Origin: Plantago major
Lineage: Eukaryota > Streptophyta > Magnoliopsida > Lamiales > Plantaginaceae
Direction: 5' to 3'
Assembly: GCA_026545765.1 (NCBI GenBank)
Contig: CM048843.1
Span: 14,413,200 to 14,477,199, forward strand
Length of the DNA stretch: 64,000 nt
Both the position numbers and the translations under genes were made by a program. Below, piece after piece: positions 54,592 through 64,000 of the stretch; the first letter of the stretch is position 1, and every line of letters begins with the position of its first letter. The notes beneath the pieces were generated by a model. The model was not told the origin of the DNA. It did not search any database and was given only the letters and a program-made list of their open reading frames with translations.

Positions 54592-57500
54592 ATGGAGAGT
54601 GGTGAAGGCGAAGAGGTGAACATCGAGGAGCTCGCATCAAACCTCTCTACTTACAAAGAGCAGCTTCTACAGGTGTTTTTCGTTTCTATCTCTATGTTTC
54701 TTTGTTTTTTTCCTCGATATTTGGTTGTTAATCGAGCTAAAGTGACCTGGCTAGTTTTAAGTTTGAGTTTTTATTGATTGCTGTTCTTGAAGAATTGGGT
54801 ACGTTTGTCAGTTGACATGAGCTGAATTGGCTGTTTTTTCTGTGATGGTAATTCACCTGCAAGGTTCTTTTTTAGGTTTCAAATTTGGCTGTAGACCTGT
54901 GTCATGCTTTGACATGTTTGCTTCCTCCCTCCCTCTTAAATGGAAGCTGTACAGCATATTAACTTAATTCTTTGGTACCGTTTGTTCATGACATGTCCCG
55001 TTGCTTCTGTACACTTATCTAATAATGTTTTACATCCTATAACTTATGATCACAAGGTATTTCATTGTTTATATTGCTGAATCGTGCTACGTTTTTAGTG
55101 AACTTTCTTTCATATATGAATCAGGTACGCCAGCTGCTGAATGATGATCCAAAGAATTCAGAGTATCTGGACATGGAAAAGGAGCTTGTGGAGGTGATCA
55201 TTTTTTAACTCATCTTTTCTTGCACAGTAAAAAAAGTTCTCATCGCTGCTCAGATTGAGGGTGAAGACATACGTGTCTGGCTTTTTTTACTTTTGAATTA
55301 CTTCCCTTAATTGATCATTTTTCATTTACTTGAACTCATCTTGGACCATTCCTCCAAAACGTAGAAATCAACCATCATTAATACTGAGGGCTAAAATATC
55401 AGAGTAAGGGGTCTATCTTTTTGGGAGATGTAATTGAACTATCTTTTCCTCTCTCTCAAATCCTATTTATTCCTCGAACAAGCAGTTTCAAGGACCTACA
55501 TGTGACTGAAGAATAATCTTTTTACCGGTGGTTTGTTAAGGTGAGGAACTTTGTTTCATAGAGAAATATGGACCACTGGTCTAGAGACATGTCAGATTTG
55601 ATGGAGTGCGAGAATTGTCATGATGCCCATCATTTGTGTCTTGATTCCATTGCAGGTGTGCTATATGTGGTGATGGCCAGCTTGACAGTCTCGTGACTTC
55701 AGATGTCACTGTGGATTTGGAGTTCAATTTTCTTTCGTTTTCAATTAAACGTTGTTTTCTATCATCTGGTTTTAATGTTTTCTATGTAAATTCTTGTGGT
55801 TGTAGGTGATTGAACTGACAGAGGAGCTTCTGGCAACTGCAAAACCAAGCGATAGTGGCCCTGGCACTGGAACTAGTGGTGTAGCATCTCCTAATTTACA
55901 TACTTCCGGAAGCCCCTCGGATATGGTGTGTTGTCTTATATCTGCAGGATTTATTATAAAATGTGTGTTTGTATTGTGTATATGGGTTAAGGTAGAATCA
56001 AATTTTACTTGGTGAAGATACTATACTTCCACATGGTTGGCTGATTAAATCTTTGTTGTCCAGAACTCGGGATCTGTGGCAGATTATGGCGAGAAATTTT
56101 CTGTGGGAACCAAAGTTCAGGCAGTTTGGAGTGAAGATGGAGAGTGGTATGTGAATTCACAATATTTTAATATTTTTCATCTTTCCACTGTAACTTTCAA
56201 TTTCATTCTCTCTACCTTGGTTTCTTCTGTGGCTGATCTAGTTGAATTCAGGTATGATGCAACAATTGAGTCGCTTACTCCTATTGGATATTTTGTTCGC
56301 TACGACGGATGGGGCAACAAGGAAGAGGTATGTTTTGCCTCGAAATTTCTTTTTTGTTCCTTTTTCCTTTGCTTTCTGTTGGATGTTAAAAACTGGAGTA
56401 GGAAGATTACTCTTATGCATGCCGTAACAGTCTCAAAGTTTCATATCAGGCGTAAAATGTGTATCATTTGGTTCTTTGTGAGCTTTAGTTTTATCTACCT
56501 GTATAACAAGCGATTCGACAGATAAGATGGACTAAACCAAGTCTGAATGTCTATATAGTATTCATAGCTAATAAGAAAAATTGTTCTTTTTGTGGCTCTG
56601 TGTAGTAACTACTAACTTGCTCAAGTTTTCATGTGTGTACATTAGATTGAAATACCTATTATAATGATGATAAACAAACCAGATAATAAAACTGATACTT
56701 GTTATTCCAAAAAAAGAAAAAGAAAAGAAAAACACACTGTGATTTTAAATTTTGAATACAAGATACTTTAAGTGCTTTCAACAGAGACACGAGAGCATAA
56801 TAAACATTCTGGAAAGATATGCACCAATTAAGTCATAGCCAAGTAGTCTTACTAGAACATGCTTTATTGTAATGCGACTTGGTTCTTGTTTTCAGGTAGA
56901 CAGCGATAACGTTAGGCCAATTCAAGAAGGCTCTGCTGATCCTTTACTGGAAGCTGAAAAGATAGCCGTTGCCACAAAAGAAGCTCTGAAACGTAAAATT
57001 GCCCAATCGGCTACAAATGAATTCCAATCCCGATCACTTCCACAGAAACTTCAAATCGATCCCAATGACCCTGAAGATGTGGTATGTTTACTTGCACGCA
57101 CTTTGATGGTGATTATAAATTTATTACACTTGCTGTGTAATAATTGGTGCTCATCAGTTTTGGACTTGATTTTTTGGGCACCAAATTAATCTGGCCATCT
57201 GGTGCCATTATGTTCTGGGAAGGAGGTTTGGTCAATACTTTTTCTCCATTGAAATTTCAGTTCTTTTTGCTACAAATGATCATTTATCAAACTCCTTGAA
57301 TATTATGGCTGTTCCTGTATCTTAGATCTGTAGTATGGCTCCTTCAGGTGCTAATATACTTGTATTTTCTATGCGCAGAAAGCTGCCAAGCGAAAAAAAA
57401 TACATGCATTTAAGTCCAAAATGCGCATGGAAGAAAAAGAGGTTGTACAGAACAAGAAGCAGAATGCTTGGCAACAATTTCAAACAACTAAAGGAAAGAC

Positions 57501-57967
57501 TAAAAAGGTAATATTAGTGTAACATTTGCTGTTACGTGTTAGTCATTCCCTTTTTTGTGGTTAGTAGGACCAGAGCACCCCATTCTATGTGGTATATAAT
57601 TACCTTAACAAATAATTATAACAGTAGTTTCCTTTTTCTTGACTGGTGTCAGAAAGAAAATAAACTAATGGATTTCCTGTAACTCGATCTTTCCTTACTA
57701 TTGCAAGTTCAGATTGCACCTAGTTTGAAAGACAGAAAAAATGCTTTGCTGTTTCATGCGCTTGTAAACTAAAGTTTGATCATTCTTTTTGTTCTCCAGG
57801 TAGGTTTTTTCTCAGGTAGAAAGCGAGAAAGCATATTCAAATCTCCAGAGGATCCATTCGGGAAAGTTGGTGTAACTGGTAGCGGCAAGGGTCTTACCGA
57901 TTTCCAGAGAAGGGAAAAACACTTGCATCTCAAAGGAGCAAATATAGAAGGAGGTGCCGAAGATTGA
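54592..57967 (+). CDS. SPF30: Survival-of-motor-neuron-related splicing factor 30 (SPF30)
   Basis: Eight coding exons: 54592-54672, 55125-55193, 55806-55925, 56064-56146, 56252-56327, 56896-57081, 57379-57507 and 57800-57967. All have GT/AG junctions and give 303 aa, close to the usual plant length of about 300. The N-terminus is helical (MESGEGEEVNIEELASNLST). A Tudor domain lies at about residues 101-155 (FSVGTKVQAVWSEDGEWYDA...YFVRYDGWGNKEEV), with the aromatic residues expected to bind dimethyl-arginine. A basic linker follows (AKRKKIHAFKSKMRMEEKE), then the conserved C-terminus (SIFKSPEDPFGKVGV...FQRREKHLHLKG). The human homologue, SMNDC1, is needed for spliceosome assembly (tri-snRNP recruitment) in the nucleus. 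The reading frame is intact with no oddities, so it is a functional gene by all visible criteria. Confidence 0.95.
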
Positions 57968-59081
57968 GTATATGACCTGTTTTTCTTATTACCGTCATGT
58001 AGATCTGTATCAAGTATGTTGACCCATTTGTGATTCGATTCAGCACCTATTCGAACTCACTGTTTTGACAGTCTCTTTCAATATAGTTTATCGTACACAT
58101 GATGAATCTGTGTTTGTTATGCTGGTTTCTGTTGTTGATGACTTGCTTTTAAAGTCCCTTTTTTTACTGCATGGCGGCCTACTAGACTACCCCTCATTTA
58201 CAATAACTGCAATAACATGTGGATGCTTTCCTTCTGAGTGTCTATCAAAGTTCCATAAACGTATAAATGAGGAAGTTACTCTTGCCTTGGCTGCACATCT
58301 GGACGTCGGAGGTTTTCCTGTGAAACGTTTTGTTAACTTAATCCTTGATTATTGCCATTATGCAGGTGGAGATAATTGTCTTGAGTGAAGGTAATAAAAG
58401 TCAAATAGGCAGGTCTATTTGTGGAGGGACCATTGGTAATCCTTTAAGTAACACTTGAAGAAGCACTTAAAGTTATTGTGCTTGTTAGTAAAACATGTCT
58501 GGAACATGTCCCTCAGGTGAAAAGGTGAATCATTCAGAAACTTGCTCAAAGATTCACATGCATCTCTTATATATGAACTTTTACAGTCAGTGTCACACAC
58601 TCAAAAACAAGAATAATATTAAGATAAAGGCCTACTAGTGTGACATGTTAGAGTATTTGAGTGGATGAGATATTGCTTCTCCTGTTGACTTTAGTTCACA
58701 AGGTTTCATTATGTTATGTTTCATGTTCATGCATCATGAACACACTAGTTACAGTTCCATCACCAGAACAATAATGGATTGAGGCACTATATGAGCATAT
58801 TCTGTGAACAAAAGAATAAAGACACTCGCAATATAAGTGATAATGGATGAACCTCTATATACTTCTTTCTTATGACTTGTAATGGACATATGACTTTTGA
58901 ACTTTAGTGCTTGATTGATTGGTCAATGCCTTTCCTCCGTTCAAATTGGATCATATACTATTATGAAGCTCTGATGTTGTAAATATCATCTACTAATGAT
59001 CGATTTATAATGCTTATGCTTCTTGTTTATTTACATTTCTTTACTTGTTACACATTCTGAAGATACATAGATACAGGAGAA
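57968..59081. other. Intergenic region between convergent SPF30 and NPF4.3
   Basis: The genes point toward each other. This stretch should hold both 3' UTRs, but I see no unambiguous polyadenylation signal positions. Short frames here (for example 58065-58388 and 58415-58600) show no domains. No transposon end is recognised. Confidence 0.5.
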
Positions 59082-62000
59082 TCATATCATGTCATTTAAG
59101 GGATGTACATTGTCATCTCCTGCAACTTTTGGGGTGTGATCAGTGATTTTCCCCGGTAAGACTGAGCGGGATTGATATCGAAAATACCATCTTGCCCAGA
59201 AGAGATAGTTCAAGAAATTGAGGAAGCTTAGAACTGCTAGCAACCAATAGAACAAATCCAATCTGTCATTGTTGAGATTGTTATCACTGAGCCATCCAGC
59301 ACCAGAGGAATGTGAAGTAACCTTATTCACAAGTGACACAAGCACTGAACTCAAGAAAAATCCAAATGAGTATGAACAGTATGTTATGGCTGTTAAAAAT
59401 GACTGCATTCCCTTCAAGGACTGCTTGTAGAAGAATTCAATTAGGCCAACTGCGGTGAACATTTCTGATATCCCGAATATTAGAAACTGTGGTGTAATCC
59501 AGAAAATGGACAGTGTCTCCGAATCCAAAGCTGCATTTCTTCTCTTGTTTTCCATCAAGGCAGCCGCGATCATGGAAAATGTCGCGAAAAATAGGCCGAA
59601 TCCTATACGCTGTAGAGGTGTGATTCCGGATTCATGACCGGTGAACTTACGGGCGAAAGGGACGAAGAATGTGTCGTAGAGAGGGACTATGAATATTAGC
59701 ATGATGTATGGGATGGCTTGGAGAGAAGCTGGTGGGATATGGAAGGACTTTGCTAATCTTGTGTTCATAGAACTTCCTTGTTGGACTGAGAAAGTTTGTA
59801 ATTGTGCCAAAATGGTGTTGAACACAATTGTGCATGCAAAGATTGGAATAACTGAGATAAGAATCTTCACTTGCTCAACTTGGTTTACAGTGCAAAGCTT
59901 CCATGGACTTTCTTTGTTGTTACCATCTTGGTTCTTGATGCAAGCTTTGTTCAAGAATCTGAAAATTATTAAAGATTAGATTTTTAAACTTTGGTAAAGA
60001 TATGTAGCAGTAAAAGAATGAATAAGGAAGTAAAAAAGATGATTTTATTTACACATCATTTCAGTAAAAAAGATCTTTTGAAAGCTTGTCAGTTCTAAAC
60101 AATTTCCCGAAGAGTTATCTGTGTTTGCCGATGCTTCAAGTCCGCGTATATGTTGTATTACGCATAACATAGAGGCTTATTTCGTATAGTTTAGGAGGTG
60201 TTTGTGTAATTACGCGAATTCGCAGAGATGATTGTGTCATTTATACATAAGAAAAAAAAGTGAAAAAGAAAATATATTATTACTTGAATCTGTCAGTGTG
60301 TTGAAGATTTCCAGCAGTGGCAGAAGTGGGATTGTCACTTCCATGAAGCATCCAAGGATTACAAGTCTGCTTTCTCTTAAAAATTGCAGCCACAATGACC
60401 TGGCAGAAATTGTTAAACTAAAATTAAAAGACTGTTTAAAAGAAAGTTTAAATACATGATCAGTCAGTAAGATGCCAAATCTTCCGACATATATTAATGT
60501 TGTATTGTAATTAGGTAAGAAAAATAATAAACTTTTACAAGAACATGAATAAAAGACATCACTTTCAACTCTTAGGAGACTTATTATATTCAACAACCAG
60601 CAGATTCTTTATATTTGTCATCACAAAGGAACAAAAATGCGCTCATAATCAGCAGAACCAATTAACTTCATCACTAATTAAAGGATTACGGACTGAGTTT
60701 TGTCATTCAACCTGCATAAAAATATTAGAACTCGTACACCGAATATGCTAAATGAATGATGTCACTTCAAGCATATTGCATTTTTATACTGGTTTAGGTA
60801 ATAATTTTCGGAAATTTTGTATACTAGAGTTAAAAATTTCCTTACTTTAGCTATAGGAGTCAAGATGCTGCCTTGAGGAGGCTTGTTCCTATACAGAACT
60901 GTGCCACAAATCAAGCTGATAAGTCCCATGGCCATGGCAGCAGCCGAAATACCGAACCCGACGTCCATTCCCGAGTGTGTCTGGACATAGACTAGGAAAG
61001 TTAAGGCGATAAGTTCGCCCATGGAGAAGGCGAAATAAGCAGCATTGAAGTATCTGGATAGTTTCTTGGATTGTTTCGAATCGTCCTGGTTGAATTGGTC
61101 AGCACCATGAGCTATCATGTTAGGCTTAACACAGCCGCTTCCTAATGCAACCAAGTAAAGTGCAAGAAAGAATATAAAAGCCTGGAGCCCCTTGGCTTCT
61201 ACACAGTTCTCTCCATCAGTTAACATGTTGCATGGTGGTGGTTTCAGTTGTGGAAGATGAGCTTGAACTGACAATAAGATGAATCCCTACAAATAAAAGT
61301 TCAAAAAAATAAATAATTTATAATTCCATTGTAATATTATGAGAGTATGGCCCACCATGCATTGATCATATAATTCAGTGACATTCTATAGCAACTTGTG
61401 TGATACAGAGGATATACTCCCATTCATGTAAAAGAAAGTAGTAAACATATATTATGAAATTCCACGATATATATTTTTATAATATAATCTTACTAATTTC
61501 TTTATCGTATAGTTTAGGAGTAATATGCAATCAAATAAGACACGGAAAGTGACTGACTGGGATTTTATTTCACAGTGTGAGTTGTGACCATTCTATAACA
61601 TCAGGACCACTTTTCTTTATGGTGTGGTCTTTTAACTTCACACCAATGAGAACCAGAGGATCTATGCTATAACCAGAGTCTGTGACTCGCCTAGTTATTC
61701 TACACAATAGATGGTGTAAGTGTGATGAAAGCATGTACCACCAAAGTCTAAAATAGGCAAAGAGAAGACAAAATGAAGGTGAGGTATGGGAAATGAGAAG
61801 AGGACAAACCGAAAGTTCGATAAAGCCAAAGATGAGCATGGTCCAGAAGCAGCCAAGATAAGAATCAGAGAGGTAACCACCAACAAGTGCAAGAATGAAG
61901 ACAGTCCCTACAAAGTTTGTGACTGTATTTGCAGCTTTGGACAAGGAGAAATGCATCTCATTTATCACATATGTTATCAGATTGTTCCCTACAGCTGCTA

Positions 62001-62236
62001 TTGCCATTATCTCAAATCCTTGTAGCCCTGCATATTCCAAGAAAACCCAATCAAAATCTTGCCAAGTAGCTAATTCCAACACATGAAACATGATAAAAAG
62101 AAAGCAGTAAATCCAAGAAAGGTCAAAACTTTGAAAGGTACAGGACCACAAAAATGATCCCTTTGGACCACTTACATGAAAGAACAGTAAGACAAGAGAA
62201 CAAACACATGAGTGTATTAATTTGTATGTGCAGGGT

Positions 62237-62271
<35 letters not shown>

Positions 62272-62451
62272 ATAGATAGATGGATAGAGAGACAACAGAC
62301 CTAGAACAAAAGCAGCAGCTCTCATTCCACCATGGCTATCAGTAGCAGGCTTTCCACTCCAAATGACAGTAGTAATCTCCTGTGGAACTTTTCCTACCTC
62401 ATTACTCACCTGTTTCTTCTTACTAAAAGTTTCCATTTTTCTTTGAAGCAA
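59082..62451 (-). CDS. NPF4.3: NRT1/PTR-family transporter, NPF4.3 type
   Basis: Five exons on the minus strand: 62451-62301, 62027-61810, 61286-60846, 60399-60284 and 59958-59082. All have GT/AG ends and phases that join, giving 600 aa, the family norm. The N-terminus includes SHGGMRAAAFVL, then TM1-2 (GLQGFEIMAIAAVGNNLITY), where the E-x-x-E-R/K proton motif of most members is replaced by QGFEIM. Later come TNFVGTVFILALVGGYLSDS, VALGSGCVKPNMIAHGADQF, YFNAAYFAFSMGELIALT, a central loop (RKQTCNPWMLHG) and the C-terminal six helices (IFWITPQFLIFGISEMFTAV). The family carries nitrate, peptides or hormones across the plasma membrane; NPF4 members include abscisic-acid transporters, but the substrate here cannot be told from sequence. 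The start could also be the Met five codons downstream. The frame is intact. Confidence 0.95.
62237..62286. repeat. GATA microsatellite in NPF4.3 intron 1
   Basis: About ten GATA units with two interruptions, 14 bases from the first splice donor. Confidence 0.9.
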
Positions 62452-62519
62452 TTCGTCAAACAGTTGACAGGCACACTACTACTATAAAAACCAGCACAAG
62501 AAGAACAATGGGAATGTTG

Positions 62520-62600
62520 TTTGTATTGTAGAAATTGATATTGAGAGCAAGTGGCGATCCTATATATATATATACTCAGAGAGCAACAAGCCACATGCAC
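62520..62600 (-). promoter_or_regulatory. Core promoter region of NPF4.3
   Basis: A TATATATATATA tract at 62560-62573 lies about 110 bases upstream of the start codon on the minus strand, a plausible TATA box with transcription starting near 62530. It is followed by CACTTGCTCTCAAT-type pyrimidine-rich sequence. The position is inferred. Confidence 0.4.
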
Positions 62601-63275
62601 AGACCCACATTGTTTTACAAGTCAGACTCAGACCCGCTTGGGAATCGCGTGAAAGCCACTTTCTTTGATCATGATTGCACTAACAAAAACAATCCCATCT
62701 CAGATTGAAGTTTGAATTTTGTGGGAGAGAAACCAATTGGCTGATTAATGTGCCTAAAAAAGGCTCCTTTTGTGCCGACTAGTTGATGAATGGTCTTTCT
62801 TTGTTTATGGTTTCCAATCCACCGTTGAAAACTTTCTATTCTTGTTACGATTACAATCCAAGTGTCAGCTTTCAGATTTCAGACCCAAATATTTCCATGA
62901 TTTGGAGTTTGGATTCAACTTTAAACAGTTGAGTTGACAATATCTTCAAGCGAGCTGAGAGCATTTGTGTTCAAGAACATGTTCAACCTTTTCCTCCAAA
63001 GGAAATACAAAAGGCTACTGTGTTCAAGGAATTCTTCGAGTCGCATATAGCTTCATAAGTTCGATGCACAATTTTACGTAAAAAGTTAAAATAAAGGAAG
63101 ACACATAAAAATGTATACTTATAATGGTGTAAAATTAACATTTTTAATTATTCTTTATTTCTGAGATAATGTATCAATTCTAAGGATGGATTAAATAGGG
63201 TCAATTACATATATAAACAACTACTGAGCAATTATGACAAAAAAATACACCTTCAAATAACATTTACAAATAAGG
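62601..63275. other. Upstream flank of NPF4.3
   Basis: No further gene is recognised; upstream regulatory DNA of NPF4.3 is expected here. From 63195, AGGGTCAATTACATATATAA resembles the GGGT(T/C)AATTAC start of a MULE-like end, with no partner seen. Confidence 0.35.
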
Positions 63276-63486
63276 TCATTCTATTTTAATTGTGGACTCT
63301 AAAAAGCAAGCTAAACTCTATTTAATTAACAATTTTGAAGTCCATTACCTCTATTTTAATTGTGGACTCCAAAAGGGAAGCTAAACTATATTTAATAAAC
63401 AATTTAAAGTCAATAACTTCTATTTTAATGGTGGACTTCAAAAAGGAAGCTAAACTATATTCAATAAACTATTTTGAAATCCATAT
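63276..63486. repeat. Three-copy ~71-bp tandem repeat
   Basis: The unit TCTATTTTAATTGTGGACTC, followed by AAGCTAAACTATATTTAAT and AAACAATTT, starts near 63278, 63349 and 63418. Copies are about 85-90% alike by eye. Confidence 0.75.
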
Positions 63487-64000
63487 ACACTAATGACTTC
63501 AAATATGACCCTAAACTAAATTGACTGATGAATTTAAAATCCTTAAGCTGGTTTCAGTCATTTTCGTCTGAAACTAACTACTAAAAAAAAAATTATGTTG
63601 AAACCAACTATAAAATAATTAAATTAACTCTAAAAACTAATTTATAGTAAACTAACACTATCAAATAGAGAAACTAACACTATAAAAATTACAAATCACT
63701 CTTTTTCGCTGAAATAATAATAAAAATAATGAAGTTGACACTAAGTAAAAAAAATTATGACAAAACTAACACTTTAAAATTCTAAAACCCTAGGGAAATG
63801 GTGAACCCAATAACTGAATTTGAAAACACCCTCAGGAGCTACGATCTTACTTAGGGTTTAGCCCTGGACCCCTCCTAAACCCTAATCCCTAATTAAGCGG
63901 TTAGGCAATGAAACACTAGTTTCACCGTCAACAATGTTAGTTTCAGTATCATTAGTATTAGTTTTAAAGTTAGTTTAAGCATCAACAATGTTAGTTTCAT
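63487..64000. other. Right edge, AT-rich with short recurrent motifs
   Basis: AACTAACACTATAAA-like phrases recur between 63590 and 63780, and TCAACAATGTTAGTTTCA twice after 63925. AACCCTAA-type phrases occur near 63785, 63855 and 63880, too few to be telomeric. No gene is recognised. Confidence 0.4.

Noticed and set aside
56076-56525. 149-aa frame overlapping SPF30
   Set aside because: It is the Tudor exons read through introns; splice sites at 56146/56252 and 56327 explain it.
63780-63890. Interstitial telomeric repeat
   Set aside because: Only three isolated AACCCTA-like words; no tandem array.

Overview
The window is nuclear DNA of a flowering plant. The base composition is AT-rich, introns are short with GT/AG ends, plant transposon superfamilies are nested in one another, and both intact genes have plant family hallmarks. 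It is almost certainly a eudicot; I cannot name the species from sequence alone. Only two host genes look intact, both near the right end. A plus-strand gene at 54592-57967 encodes the splicing factor SPF30 (eight coding exons, 303 aa, Tudor domain). A minus-strand gene at 59082-62451 encodes an NRT1/PTR-family transporter of the NPF4.3 type (five exons, 600 aa).

From 1 to about 20 kb the DNA is a graveyard of small, non-autonomous DNA transposons. There is a MULE-like element (1010-2505), an hAT element with an 8-bp target duplication (3912-4768), Stowaway elements (6920-7163, 10600-10833), tandem repeats, and a huge imperfect palindrome (about 8.68-11.24 kb against 13.46-16.9 kb). The palindrome arms carry decayed RNase-H-like coding remnants, and an 871-bp foldback element (11787-12657) lies between them. 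Next come a tandem duplication, a miniature LTR element (17918-18162) and a 1.1-kb CACTA element (18437-19534).

From 20 to 43.2 kb there is a nested stack of elements. A MULE-type element with a perfect 9-bp duplication (20087-20967) abuts a truncated Tnt1-like copia element (20977 to about 23208). A minus-strand Sirevirus-type copia element (about 23.45-43.2 kb) is broken twice by CACTA transposons of one family: 24335-28482 in its reverse transcriptase and 33038-41932 in its 5' LTR. The second CACTA element carries a captured, intron-containing fragment of the ubiquinone-biosynthesis gene COQ6. That fragment is itself split by a 6.1-kb MULE (34556-40663), which encodes a MuDR-type transposase on the minus strand and a small GRF zinc-finger membrane protein on the plus strand.

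From 43 to 54 kb there are unidentified coding remnants, an hAT element (44338-45100), a MULE transposase fragment, and a young-looking but mutated copia element (48366-52722). That copia element has 198/208-bp LTRs and a perfect 5-bp target duplication, and its leader contains a piece of the miniature LTR element seen at 17.9 kb.

The strongest leads for a second look are the COQ6 transduplication, the copia element with a chimeric leader, the giant palindrome, and the GRF-finger membrane protein carried by the MULE. I saw no evidence of an unprecedented enzymatic system. Family assignments are from motif recognition only; no searches were run.
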